Of a stretch of DNA of 64,000 bases, positions 27,093 through 39,630 are shown piece by piece. The translations under genes were made by a program, and so were the position numbers. Location: positions 1 through 64,000 of the forward strand of contig JAUOPI010000009.1 in assembly GCA_030546905.1 (NCBI GenBank), written 5' to 3'. Within the stretch, counting starts at the first letter, position 1. Every line of letters starts with the position of its first letter. The notes under the pieces are model-generated. The model made no database searches. It was not told where the DNA came from and was given only the letters and a program-made list of their open reading frames with translations. This stretch comes from Granulosicoccaceae sp. 1_MG-2023. Lineage in GTDB: Bacteria; Pseudomonadota; Gammaproteobacteria; Granulosicoccales; Granulosicoccaceae.

Positions 27093-27586
27093 AGTCTGTT
27101 CTCCTCATTATCCTCAACGTCGTTCTTATAGTTATGCGCCCGACCGTGCAGCACATTGTCGACCGCATCGTGGGGCTCGCGCCCGTCTGTCTCACCGTCT
27201 TTGCGGTACACATATTTGTCCGCCAGGCCTTCGATACAGCGGGCCGCGGTCATATGCAGTTCACGCAGGGTGTCGTTGATGTCCTGACGTTTTTGTTCCA
27301 ACTCGGCACACTGGTCGTGGATGCGTTTGAGCAGATACTGCAGCTGCCCGGCTTCGCCCAACTCGCTGTCGTACATGTCGATGATGTTCTTCAGCTCACT
27401 GAGGGAAAAACCCAACCGCTTGCCACGCACCACCAGCCGCAGACGGACACGGTCGCGCTGCGAGAAGAACCGTTTCGTACCTTCACGTTCGGGGCTGAGA
27501 ATGCCCTGCGCCTCGTAGAAGCGCAGCGTACGCGGGGTAACATCAAACTCGGCGGCCAGTTCGGAGATGGAATAACGTTTTTGCAT
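27089..27586 (-). CDS. MerR-family regulator, LiuR-like
   Basis: 165 residues. The N-terminal winged helix, YSISELAAEFDVTPRTLRFYEAQGILSPER, is followed by FFSQRDRVRLRLVVRGKRLGFSLSELKNIIDMYD and a coiled-coil dimer region, matching the LiuR-type regulators of branched-chain amino acid and acyl-CoA catabolism in gammaproteobacteria. No metal-binding cysteines are seen. It begins an operon with the hydratase and SDR. A perfect palindrome lies in the divergent region to the thioesterase gene and is the likely operator. Confidence 0.85.
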   Translation of the reverse strand: MQKRYSISELAAEFDVTPRTLRFYEAQGILSPEREGTKRFFSQRDRVRLRLVVRGKRLGFSLSELKNIIDMYDSELGEAGQLQYLLKRIHDQCAELEQKRQDINDTLRELHMTAARCIEGLADKYVYRKDGETDGREPHDAVDNVLHGRAHNYKNDVEDNEENRL

Positions 27587-27606
27587 GGTCTACCTCTTGC
27601 CTGCCC

Positions 27607-27622
27607 TGTGACGTTAAGGTCA
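27607..27622. promoter_or_regulatory. Imperfect second copy of the MerR operator
   Basis: TGTGACGTTAAGGTCA keeps the TGAC...GTCA-type half-sites with a central TTAA but has mismatches. It lies about 20 bases upstream of the MerR gene start, so it could mediate autoregulation. Confidence 0.45.
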
Positions 27623-27680
27623 GGCAGATTTATCTATTTTGGGACTAAATAGCGCAAAAAACACAGACAGATACGCTTTA

Positions 27681-27700
27681 GCTTGACGTTAACGTCAAGC
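27681..27700. promoter_or_regulatory. Perfect 20-bp palindrome, likely LiuR-type operator
   Basis: GCTTGACGTTAACGTCAAGC is its own reverse complement over all 20 bases. It lies between the divergent MerR gene and thioesterase gene, 45 bases before the thioesterase start. Symmetric sites of this size fit MerR-family dimers, and TTGACGTTAACGTCAA resembles the LiuR site type. Confidence 0.65.
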
Positions 27701-27744
27701 AAGGGAAAAATATCAAAGCATTTCAACAAAAGCAATTGAGGATT

Positions 27745-28188
27745 ATGACTGCGCATAACCGCGACGATTTCCGTCACTTTTTTTCAGAGAACGTCCGCTG
27801 GGGCGATTGCGACATGCTCGGTCATGTCAACAACACACTCTACGTCCGCTATATTGAGTCGGCGCGCGTGGCCTACACCCATGACGTGCTGGATGCGTCA
27901 TTGTCAGGCAATGTGCAATCGTGCTGGATTCTGGCGGACCTGCATTGCCGTTTTCGGGCACAGGTGCATTTCCCGGAAAGCCTGAGCATCGGCAGCCGCA
28001 TTGTCCGCGTCGGCAACAGCAGCGCCTTGATGCAGGGCAACATCTTCTGCGCCGACAATACCGAGCCGGCGTTTACTTCCGCCGCCACGCTGGTCTGGTT
28101 CAATATGGCCGAACAACGTCCGGAACGTGTGCCGGACGATATCCGCGCGCGGATTCTCGACTTTGAAGGCAGTGTCGAGGGCTTATAG
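27745..28188 (+). CDS. Acyl-CoA thioesterase, hotdog fold (4HBT)
   Basis: 147 residues. The signature VRWGDCDMLGHVNNTLYVRYIESARVAY carries the catalytic Asp of the 4-hydroxybenzoyl-CoA thioesterase family. It should hydrolyse an acyl-CoA to acid and CoA. Start ATG at 27745 with GAGG just upstream; a TTG three codons earlier is less likely. It is divergent from the MerR-hydratase-SDR operon across the palindromic operator, so it is probably under the same control. Its last bases overlap the convergent MFS gene. Confidence 0.85.
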   Translation: MTAHNRDDFRHFFSENVRWGDCDMLGHVNNTLYVRYIESARVAYTHDVLDASLSGNVQSCWILADLHCRFRAQVHFPESLSIGSRIVRVGNSSALMQGNIFCADNTEPAFTSAATLVWFNMAEQRPERVPDDIRARILDFEGSVEGL

Positions 28189-29382
28189 ACCGGCGTCAGC
28201 CACGGACCGGCGCGGCAGACGTATTTCCGCGCCGGCTTGTGGCTGATCGGGAATCAGGCGTGACAAGAGCAGCGATACCGAAGACAGCAGCGCACCGGTC
28301 AGGAACACGGCCGCCGGAGAGTACAGCCAGAGCACGCCATAGACCGCCGGCAGGATAACCGCCGCAATATGATTGATGGTGAAAGCCACCCCGGCGGTCG
28401 GTGCCATATCCGCCGGATCAGCGATTTTCTGGAAATAGGTGCGCATGGCAATCGCCATGGCAAACAACACGTGGTCGATCAGATAGAGCACCACCGCCAC
28501 ACCGGCATGGCTGACAAAGGCATAACCGATAAACACCAGGACCAGCCCTGTGTACTCCAGGGTCAGCGCACGGCGCTCACCGAAACGGCCGATAAAGCGC
28601 CCGATACGCGGCGCGAAATACAAGGTCAGTATGCCGTTGACCAGAAACAGGATCGCCATGGCTGAGGCATCAAAGGCAAATTTCTCGACCATCAGAAAGC
28701 CGGCAAAGACCACGAATATCTGCCGCCGTGCGCCGGCCATAAACGTCAGTGCGTAATACAACCAATAGCGCTTACGCAGCACGATATGGCGGTTCTGCGG
28801 GGTTTTCTGAGCAAAACGCGGGAACCACAGAAAAGCAAAAACCCCGACGGCCATCGTCAGCCCGCCGCCGATGGTGTAGAGCGCCGTCATGGACAGCCCC
28901 AACCAGCTGATACCGGCGTAAACCAAACCGAATGCAAGCAGCGACGTCACCGAACCGATCGCCATCATGCGTCCCATCTGCCAGGGCGCATTCTGCTTAT
29001 CAAACCACTGCAGACTCAGCGACTGATTGACCGCCTCGAAATAATGAAAGCCGATCGACATGATCACCGTGGTGAAATACAACCCCGTAACCGAAGGGAA
29101 ATAGCCCGTCAGCAGGGTGCCCAGCCCCATCACGATCAGCGACAGCACAATCAGTTGTTGCTCGCGCAACAGCCAGAGCAGGAAGATCACCGTAAACGAC
29201 AAAAAGCCCGGCACCTCGCGAAGACTCTGCAGGATACCGATCTCCACACCGGTAAAACCGGCCTGTTCAATGGCAAAATTGTTCAGCAGGCTCTGCCAGA
29301 CTTTGAACGACAAGGGCATGGCCGCGGCCAGCACAAACAACAACATGACAGGCGATTGCCGGTCGGGAATCCACTTTCGCAT
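28183..29382 (-). CDS. MFS transporter
   Basis: 399 residues with about 12 hydrophobic segments in two halves; the typical loop motif is replaced by LREQQLIVL and GRFIGRFGERRALTLEY. Inner-membrane secondary transporter of unknown substrate. It converges on and overlaps the thioesterase gene by 6 bases. Not linked to its neighbours by operon structure. Confidence 0.8.
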   Translation of the reverse strand: MRKWIPDRQSPVMLLFVLAAAMPLSFKVWQSLLNNFAIEQAGFTGVEIGILQSLREVPGFLSFTVIFLLWLLREQQLIVLSLIVMGLGTLLTGYFPSVTGLYFTTVIMSIGFHYFEAVNQSLSLQWFDKQNAPWQMGRMMAIGSVTSLLAFGLVYAGISWLGLSMTALYTIGGGLTMAVGVFAFLWFPRFAQKTPQNRHIVLRKRYWLYYALTFMAGARRQIFVVFAGFLMVEKFAFDASAMAILFLVNGILTLYFAPRIGRFIGRFGERRALTLEYTGLVLVFIGYAFVSHAGVAVVLYLIDHVLFAMAIAMRTYFQKIADPADMAPTAGVAFTINHIAAVILPAVYGVLWLYSPAAVFLTGALLSSVSLLLSRLIPDQPQAGAEIRLPRRSVADAGL

Positions 29383-29526
29383 TTGCTAAAACTGCCTTTG
29401 AAAACAATGCCGCCCCAATGCGGCTGAGCCCCGGAAACTTGACGATAGCCGTTATCGGGACTATCTTCGGGCCCCTTTGAATCCGGCTAAGCGCTAAGTT
29501 TAGCGGATTTACGCAAGGCCCTGCGG

Positions 29527-30675
29527 ATGAACCGATACGAACTTCGCTTGCTGTTGTACACCACCGTCGCAGCATTCGCTGCTTTGTATGCCCCGCAGCC
29601 GATCCTGCCGCGGCTGGCCGCAGACTTCGGCGTCAGCCCGTCTGACGCTTCGCTGCTGATCAGCGCCACCATGATCCCGCTGGGTCTGGCACCGGTCATT
29701 TACGGCTACCTTATCGAAGCGGTACCGGCACGCCTGGTGTTGCTCTGGGCAATCGCTCTGCTGATCGCCGGGCAACTGCTGTTTGCCCTGACCGACCACT
29801 ACGGCGTGCTGCTTGCAGCGCGCCTGCTGCAGGGGCTGGCCTTCCCGGCCACCTTCACCGCTATCATGACCTATTGCTCGACCAGTGCCACGCGCGAATC
29901 GGTGCGCCGGGTGATCGGCTACTATGTGGCCGCAACCATCCTCGGCGGCTTCGGCGGACGCCTGCTCAGCGGTGTGATCGCCAGCGCCTTCAGCTGGCGC
30001 GAGACCTTCCTGCTTCTGGCACTGATGCTGTCGCTGTCGTTTGTGCTGATTCTGCGTTTGCCGGGCGGCAAGCGTATCGACTTTGCCCGCCTCGACCGGC
30101 GTGCTATTTCCCGTGTACTTGGCCATGCGCCCGCGCGCTACGGGCTGCTGGTGATTTTCTGCGTGTTTTTCACCTTCGCCTCGCTGCTCAACGCGCTGCC
30201 GTTTAATCTGCGCGAGAACGATGCCGGTATCAGTGATTTTGTGATCTCACTGGTTTATGCCGGTTATATCGTCGGGGTTGTGGTGGCCTTGCAGGTTGCG
30301 CGGATCAGCCGCCTGCTCGGCGGTGATCTGCGCGTCATTCAGACCGGTCTTGTCCTGTTTGCTGCCGGCACCGCCTTATTCGCCCTGCCCGGCACGGTGA
30401 CCGCGATTACCGTGATGTTTGTCTTTGTGACCGGGATGTTTATGGTGCACTCGACACTGTCGGGTTTTCTCAACCATATCGCCGCCGAACACAAGGGCGT
30501 CGTCAACGGCTTGTATATCTCCTTCTACTACAGCGGCGGCGCCATCGGCTCCTGGCTGCCGACACTGGTCTATTCACGCTTCGGCTGGCAGTTGTTTATC
30601 TGTGTATTGCTGGGTGTTTGTGCGCTGGCCGGCTATTTTGCCTACCGGCTGAGTGTGGCGCTGCGCGACGCTTAA
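29527..30675 (+). CDS. MFS transporter, YnfM/AraJ-like
   Basis: 382 residues, about 12 membrane segments. YAPQPILPRLAADFGVSPSDASLLISATMIPLGLAPVIYGYLIEAVPAR and GLVNGLY-type blocks (here HKGVVNGLYISFYYSGGAIGSWLP) are typical of the YnfM-like drug/metabolite exporters of the major facilitator superfamily. It overlaps the convergent AEC gene by 4 bases. Substrate not predictable. Confidence 0.82.
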   Translation: MNRYELRLLLYTTVAAFAALYAPQPILPRLAADFGVSPSDASLLISATMIPLGLAPVIYGYLIEAVPARLVLLWAIALLIAGQLLFALTDHYGVLLAARLLQGLAFPATFTAIMTYCSTSATRESVRRVIGYYVAATILGGFGGRLLSGVIASAFSWRETFLLLALMLSLSFVLILRLPGGKRIDFARLDRRAISRVLGHAPARYGLLVIFCVFFTFASLLNALPFNLRENDAGISDFVISLVYAGYIVGVVVALQVARISRLLGGDLRVIQTGLVLFAAGTALFALPGTVTAITVMFVFVTGMFMVHSTLSGFLNHIAAEHKGVVNGLYISFYYSGGAIGSWLPTLVYSRFGWQLFICVLLGVCALAGYFAYRLSVALRDA

Positions 30676-31595
30676 TACAGACCCAGCGCGGCCAGCACGA
30701 CCAGACCGAAGGTAATGGTAAACGGGCTCAGCGCGGTGGTGACAGCCACAATTTCCGCGGCCATCGGCCCCTGATCGGTCATTTGCCGGGCCATCACATA
30801 ACTGGCTGCCGCAGTCGGTGTGGCCATCAGCAGAAATACAATCACCAGCACTTCATCACGATAGCCGACCGCCCAGGCCGCCGTGGTGATCAACAACGGT
30901 TGCACGACTAATTTGATTGCCGAGGCCCGCATCACGTCACGTTGATTACCGCGGAAACTACGCCAGCTGAGCGTGCCACCGATGCATAACAAAGCCAGAG
31001 GCAGGGTCATCTGGGCCAGATAGCGACCGCTGTCGAGCAGCAACTGCGGGACAGGAATCCGCAACAAGGCCACAGACGCGCCGGCCAGAATGCCGAGGAT
31101 CAGCGGATTACGCAGCATTTTCAGCCAGCGCGCATCGCCGCGTTTGCCGAGAATCCACACCGACAGCATATTGAAAAGCAACACCACCACGGCGAGAAAC
31201 GATGCCGCCTGCGCGATGCCTTCATCACCGTAAGCGCTGACCAGCAAGGCAAGGCCGACGATGCCGAGATTGCCGCGAAACGCCCCCTGAATAAACACCG
31301 CCCGCTTTTCCTCTGCCACAAAAGCCGGACTCAGCCAGACCAACAATGCAACACTGCCCAGCACCGCACAAACAGCAAACAGGGCCAGGTCAGGCCGCAG
31401 AATATCAGCCGGATCGCGGGTCGCCAGACTGAAGAACAGCATCAGCGGCAGGGTCACATTAAAGACCAGCTTGTCGCCTGTGGTGATAAACGCCTCGCCG
31501 ATCACGCCGCGTCGGCGTAACACCACGCCCAGCACAAGAATCAACAAGACCGGACCGGTGACAGCGACGGCGTCGCTCAGATGCTGAAAAAACAT
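30672..31595 (-). CDS. AEC family transporter
   Basis: 307 residues with about ten hydrophobic segments. Auxin-efflux-carrier family, which in bacteria moves malonate or other organic acids. Blocks visible are VLRRRGVIGEAFITTGDKLVFNVTLPLMLFF near the N-terminus, ILGILAGASVALLRIPVP, LALLCIGGTLS and VIVFLLMATPTAAASYVMARQM near the C-terminus. Monocistronic. Substrate unknown. Confidence 0.85.
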   Translation of the reverse strand: MFFQHLSDAVAVTGPVLLILVLGVVLRRRGVIGEAFITTGDKLVFNVTLPLMLFFSLATRDPADILRPDLALFAVCAVLGSVALLVWLSPAFVAEEKRAVFIQGAFRGNLGIVGLALLVSAYGDEGIAQAASFLAVVVLLFNMLSVWILGKRGDARWLKMLRNPLILGILAGASVALLRIPVPQLLLDSGRYLAQMTLPLALLCIGGTLSWRSFRGNQRDVMRASAIKLVVQPLLITTAAWAVGYRDEVLVIVFLLMATPTAAASYVMARQMTDQGPMAAEIVAVTTALSPFTITFGLVVLAALGLY

Positions 31596-31628
31596 GAGCC
31601 GGGGCTCTATAAGGTTAGGAGAAGGAGG

Positions 31629-32180
31629 TCAGACTTTACCGGGACGCAGGGCGCGGATGTAATCGGCCTGCTCTTTGGTCTGAATACGGCGTTTATTGGT
31701 TTCGCGTACCCGCTTGATGGCATCTTCGGGCTGCATGCCGAACTCGACAAGGATTTTCGCCGCCAGCAGACCGGTGCGCCCGAGACCGGCATAGCAATGG
31801 ATAATGATATTCTCACCGTGCGTCAGCAGATTGCGGATCCGCGCACCTTCACGCACCCAGTCCGATTCGAAATCTTCTTCGGGAATATACATATCCATCA
31901 TCGGCATGTGGCGCCACCAGAGCCGTTCGGCACGGATACGCTCCGGCAGATCAGACACCCCGGCAATGGACAGCTCGTGCTCCTCGACCAGAGTCACCAC
32001 ACCGCGCGCGCCCCACTCGACAATCGCATCAAGATCGGCCTTCATCTGGCGGTTGACGTTTTGCTTCTGGCCACCGCCGATACGCAGTCCGGGACACGCA
32101 ACCAGCCCGATCCGGCCGGGAAACAGCGATGTCTCGATCGTATCGATTTTATTCGGGGTGACGCGTTTAAAGAAGAACAT
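31629..32180 (-). CDS. Dual-specificity protein phosphatase
   Basis: 183 residues. The cysteine-phosphatase loop HCYAGLGRTG fits HCxxGxxRTG, and the general-acid region lies in the preceding MPMMDMYIPEEDF segment. It belongs to the dual-specificity / cyclin-dependent-kinase-inhibitor-3-like group, so a phosphoprotein, phospholipid or nucleotide could be the substrate. It sits 33 bases upstream of the AEC gene on the same strand and downstream of the FNR-type regulator. Confidence 0.85.
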   Translation of the reverse strand: MFFFKRVTPNKIDTIETSLFPGRIGLVACPGLRIGGGQKQNVNRQMKADLDAIVEWGARGVVTLVEEHELSIAGVSDLPERIRAERLWWRHMPMMDMYIPEEDFESDWVREGARIRNLLTHGENIIIHCYAGLGRTGLLAAKILVEFGMQPEDAIKRVRETNKRRIQTKEQADYIRALRPGKV

Positions 32181-32326
32181 ATTAGCCTGCTAATGAGTTG
32201 GCGGCGGTGTTTTAAAGTCAGCCGACAAGTATAGCAAGCAAGCACGCAATGTGCCGCGTTGAGATCCTGAACTGCCTAAGCGTACACAGCAGGCGCCCGT
32301 CCGGCGTCCTGCCTCAGACGCCGATA

Positions 32327-33067
32327 TTATTTATAGGCCAGCTCGAATGCCGTTTCAGACTCAACCAGCTCAATGAGTTTGGCGTTATTGCGGATCACCC
32401 CTTCGGCGGCCAGCTTGCTCAGCGCGCGGCTGAGCGATTCAGGACGCAGTCCGAGATAACAGGCTATATCGCCTTTGGAGATAGGCAGGCGGAAACGCCC
32501 GGCCTCATTCCGGCGGATCACATTGCTTTCGCTGAGGGTCTGCAAAAACATCATGACGCGCTTTTCCGCCGGCAGGCCACGGTTGTGAACCAGATTGTTG
32601 TTAATCTGGCGGATCTGATGGCCGAGGAGTTTAAAGATTTTGTGCTGCAACTCAGGAATCTGCCCGCAAAGATGCTCGAGTTTGTCGTAAGGCAGCTCGC
32701 AGACCCAGGTCGATTCCATCGCCACCGCGTCGTTGCGATAACGCGAATCGCCGATGGCATCCACGCCGAACATCTCGCCGGAAAAATAAAACCCGTCAAC
32801 CAGTGCATCGCCCTCGTCAGAGACCGATTCGACCTTCACCGCACCGGTTTGCACAACAAACAGCGAGTGGAAACGGTCTTCCATACGGTAGATGGCTTCG
32901 CCGGGTTTATAAGGTCCGCGGGTTGTTGAAATAGCGGCCAGCGCTTTGAGTTGCTCGTCATTGAGGCCCGCGCCCGGACAGCGGTCACGCGCTTCGCATT
33001 GGTCGCAATCGGTACGTGCGCCGGACGCGATAACCCGCAACCTGGGTTCAGGTTTTTCAGTAGTCAC
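32327..33067 (-). CDS. fnr: FNR/Anr-type oxygen-sensing regulator
   Basis: 246 residues from GTG at 33067, which has GGGAGAG upstream; an earlier in-frame GTG would add 21 unconserved residues. Cys21, Cys24, Cys30 (C-x2-C-x5-C) and Cys123 provide the four ligands for an oxygen-labile [4Fe-4S] cluster as in E. coli FNR. The cyclic-nucleotide-like barrel is followed by the helix-turn-helix GDIACYLGLRPESLSRALSKL, where Glu, Ser and Arg match FNR contacts to TTGAT-N4-ATCAA sites. It likely switches on anaerobic genes at low oxygen. Confidence 0.93.
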   Translation of the reverse strand: MTTEKPEPRLRVIASGARTDCDQCEARDRCPGAGLNDEQLKALAAISTTRGPYKPGEAIYRMEDRFHSLFVVQTGAVKVESVSDEGDALVDGFYFSGEMFGVDAIGDSRYRNDAVAMESTWVCELPYDKLEHLCGQIPELQHKIFKLLGHQIRQINNNLVHNRGLPAEKRVMMFLQTLSESNVIRRNEAGRFRLPISKGDIACYLGLRPESLSRALSKLAAEGVIRNNAKLIELVESETAFELAYK

Positions 33068-33204
33068 GAAGGTCTCTCCCTGCAATGTCTCAAATTGTCC
33101 CTGTTTGACAGGACTGCAGCGCTTTATCACGCCGTCTGTTCTTGCGCATTACAGTATCATTTAAACCCGCCCCGTGCCACAGAATACGCCCGCCTCAGGC
33201 AGGG

Positions 33205-33237
33205 TAAAAACGGGCCGGAAAAACGCTCTCCGGCCCG
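33205..33237 (-). terminator. Rho-independent terminator of fadBA
   Basis: CGGGCCGG (33211-33218) pairs with CCGGCCCG (33230-33237), extended by A/T pairs. On the minus strand it is followed by TTTTTACC. It lies just downstream of the fadA stop. Confidence 0.85.
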
Positions 33238-33249
33238 CGACAGCACGAC

Positions 33250-36598
<3,349 letters not shown>

Positions 36599-36602
<4 letters not shown>

Positions 36603-37549
36603 GCTAAATCTCCGTTATCGATCAGTTCACGACGGGCGCTTTGGTACTCGTCGCGCATACGTTCAACCAATTCCGCCACCGGCAATACATCACCGATCGC
36701 GCCCACCCCGTGGCCGGCAGACCAGATGTTTTTCCAGGCCTTGGCTTCATCCTTGGTTTTCTTTTCAAAGTCCATGTCTTTGGCTTCCATGGTCGCCGGG
36801 TCCATACCCGCGGCCTGCAAGCTTTTGGCAAGGAAGTTGGCATTCACGCCCGAGACTTTTTCGGTATAGACGATGTCCCTGGAGCCGGACTCCACAATCA
36901 TCTCCTTGTAGGCCTGGTCGGCCAGACTCTCGGTGGTATTGATAAAGCGCGTGCCCAGATAAGCCAGGTCCGCACCGATTGCGCGGGCGGCCAGCACATC
37001 AGCACCGGTAGAGAGACTGCCGGCCAGCAGAAGGGTTTTGTCAAAAAAGCTGCGCAGCTCACGCACCAGGGCAAAGGGGCTGGTGGTGCCGGCATGGCCG
37101 CCGGCCCCGGCGCAGACCGCAATCAGCCCGTCAACACCGGCGGCGGCGGCTTTTTGTCCGTGCCGCACGTTGATCACGTCATGGAAGACAATCCCGCCAT
37201 AGCTGTGCACCGCATCGACCACATCCGCTACCGCACCGAGTGAGGTGATCACCAGCGGCACCTCATGTTTGACACACAACTGCAGATCTTCCTGCAGTCG
37301 CGGATTGGACTTGTGCACAATCAGATTAACGCCGAAGGGCGCAGCGTCCGGCGCTTCCGCCAGCGCCTGCTTGATCTCAAGCAACCACGTTTCAAAATCC
37401 TCAGAGGTGCGCGCATTAAGCGCCGGGAAGGTCCCGACTATGCCCGCACGACAGGCATTGATGACCAGCTCCGGTCCGGAGACCAGAAACATCGGGGCGC
37501 TGACGACCGGGAGCCGCAAACGCCCCCGGAACTGTTCAGGTAAAGCCAT
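36599..37549 (-). CDS. NAD(P)H-dependent flavin oxidoreductase / nitronate monooxygenase family
   Basis: 316-residue FMN-binding TIM barrel. [61 protein letters not shown] and [17 protein letters not shown] are typical of the 2-nitropropane dioxygenase family. Members near beta-oxidation genes may act as trans-2-enoyl-CoA reductases or detoxify nitronates; the sequence does not decide. GAGGAGG upstream of its ATG. Its stop overlaps the fadB start by 4 bases. Confidence 0.88.
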
Positions 37550-37583
37550 GTTTCCTCCTCTCCTCTATTGGGAGACGATGTTA

Positions 37584-39377
37584 TTAAAGATAAGCAAAAG
37601 CCGATTCGTCGAGCGCAAAAAGCGGTTCGGCGCCGGCCTCAATCGTGGTTTTCAGGGCGCGGGTACGGGGCAGAATTTTGCTGAAGTAGAAATTCGCCGA
37701 GGCCAGCTTGGCTTTATAAAAACCACTCTCGTCGGCATCGGCTTTCTCTGCCGCGACCGCGGCGGCTTTCAGCCACAGATAAGCCTGCACCACATAACCG
37801 CTGTACATCAGATAATCCACCGACGCGGCGCCCACCTCATCGGGGTTGGCCATCGCCTTGGCACCGATCTGTTTGGTCATCTCGCCCAGCTCCATCGCCA
37901 GCTTGCCAACCAGCGGCACCCACTGCGCCACGGCCGGATTGCCGGCCAGGGCCTGCACTTCGGCACCGGCTTCTTCGAGGAAGTCTTTCAGCAGTGCGCC
38001 CTGCGAACCGAGTACCTTGCGGCCCAGCAGATCCAGCGCCTGAATGCCGGTGGTGCCTTCGTAGATGGTGGAAATACGGCTGTCGCGGACATTCTGCTCC
38101 ATGCCCCATTCGCGGATATAGCCGTGGCCGCCGAAACACTGCAAGCCGAGGTTGGCTGATTCGAAGCCGGTTTCGGTCATAAAGGCCTTGGCAATCGGTG
38201 TCAGCAAAGCAAGCCGCCCTTCGGCGCGTTTGCGCTCTTCTTCACTGCCGTGATGCGTAATATCCAGCAGCTTGGCAGTGAAATACAGCAACATGCGATG
38301 ACCTTCGGCAAAGACCTTCTGGGTCATCAGCATACGCCGCACATCGGCGTGCACGATAATCGGGTCAGCCGGACCATCGGGGTTTTTCGGCCCGCTCAGA
38401 CTGCGCATTTGCAGGCGTTCGCGAGCATAGGCCAGCGAATGCTGAAAGCCCCACTCGGCGTGCGCCAGGCCCTGCAGGGCCGTGCCGATACGGGCCGAGT
38501 TCATAAAGGTAAACATGCAGTTCAGACCGCGGTTTTCCGGCCCGATCAGAAAACCTTCCGCGCCGTCAAAGTTGAGCACGCAAGTGGCATTGCCGTGAAT
38601 ACCCATTTTGTGCTCAAGCGAACCGCAGCTGACGTGATTCGCTTCGCCGCAGCTGCCATCGGCCCGGACGCGGAATTTGGGCACAATAAACAGGGAAATA
38701 CCCTTGGTGCCGGCCGGCGCATCCGGCAGTCTGGCCAGCACGATATGGACGATATTCTCCGCCATATCGTGATCGCCGGCGGAAATAAAGATTTTGGTCC
38801 CCGAGATCCGGTAAGTGCCGTCGGCCTGCGGTTCGGCTTTGGTGCGCAACATGCCAAGGTCGGTACCGCAGTGCGGCTCGGTCAGACACATGGTGCCGGT
38901 CCATTGGCCGGAAATCAGCTTCGTCAGATAAGTCTGTTTCTGCTCCTCGGTTCCGTGCTCGCTGAGCGTATTCATCGCGCCGTGGCTGAGTCCCGGATAC
39001 ATGCCCCAGGCCCAGTTGGCGGTGTTGATCAGTTCCGACATGACGGTCGACAGCGAATGCGGCAAGCCCTGCCCGCCGTAAGCCGGGTCGTGTGACAAGG
39101 CCGGCCAGCCACCGTCGACATATTGCGCATAGGCTTCCTTAAAACCGGACGGGGTTGTGACCTTACCATCGTTCCACTGACAACCCTCGCTGTCACCGAC
39201 CGCATTCAGCGGCGCCAGCACGTTCTCGGCAAACTTACCGGCCTCTTCCAGAATCGCCGTGACAGTCTCGGGCGTGGCATCGGCGCCGTTGGGCATGGCT
39301 GCATAGTGGGAGGGGAAGTCGAGCAGATCGTTAAGCACGAATTCCATATCGCGCAGGGGCGCTTTGTAATGCGTCAT
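37584..39377 (-). CDS. Acyl-CoA dehydrogenase, DmdC-like long form
   Basis: 597 residues from ATG at 39377 (GGAGG upstream); the 39-codon extension in frame is not conserved. First step of acyl-CoA oxidation with FAD. The start MTHYKAPLRDMEFVLNDLL, the FAD/substrate block TMCLTEPHCGTDLGMLRT, GGHGYIREWGMEQNVRDSRISTIYEGTTGIQALDL with the catalytic Glu, and the extra C-terminal domain place it in the long subfamily that includes 3-methylmercaptopropionyl-CoA dehydrogenase (DmdC). The chain-length preference is unknown. It sits 35 bases upstream of the flavin oxidoreductase-fadB-fadA genes, likely in one operon. Confidence 0.9.
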   Translation of the reverse strand: MTHYKAPLRDMEFVLNDLLDFPSHYAAMPNGADATPETVTAILEEAGKFAENVLAPLNAVGDSEGCQWNDGKVTTPSGFKEAYAQYVDGGWPALSHDPAYGGQGLPHSLSTVMSELINTANWAWGMYPGLSHGAMNTLSEHGTEEQKQTYLTKLISGQWTGTMCLTEPHCGTDLGMLRTKAEPQADGTYRISGTKIFISAGDHDMAENIVHIVLARLPDAPAGTKGISLFIVPKFRVRADGSCGEANHVSCGSLEHKMGIHGNATCVLNFDGAEGFLIGPENRGLNCMFTFMNSARIGTALQGLAHAEWGFQHSLAYARERLQMRSLSGPKNPDGPADPIIVHADVRRMLMTQKVFAEGHRMLLYFTAKLLDITHHGSEEERKRAEGRLALLTPIAKAFMTETGFESANLGLQCFGGHGYIREWGMEQNVRDSRISTIYEGTTGIQALDLLGRKVLGSQGALLKDFLEEAGAEVQALAGNPAVAQWVPLVGKLAMELGEMTKQIGAKAMANPDEVGAASVDYLMYSGYVVQAYLWLKAAAVAAEKADADESGFYKAKLASANFYFSKILPRTRALKTTIEAGAEPLFALDESAFAYL

Positions 39378-39630
39378 GAGAATCCTCCGAAGAATTTTTT
39401 TCTTGGTTTTATGAGTACCACGGAAGTCTCGCCCGAAGCCGCCGGCGCAACAATGGCCGAAACCGGCATTTTTTATGGCAATTTCGCTCAACAATCGCCT
39501 TTTACCATTATTTTCAATCCATTAAACAACAGCACGAAATCGTCATAAACACCACACGACCGCCTGCCGGGCAGCACGGCGGGCGCAGGTTATACTGTGT
39601 TGCTATTTTCCACTCCGGACTGCTTCATCC

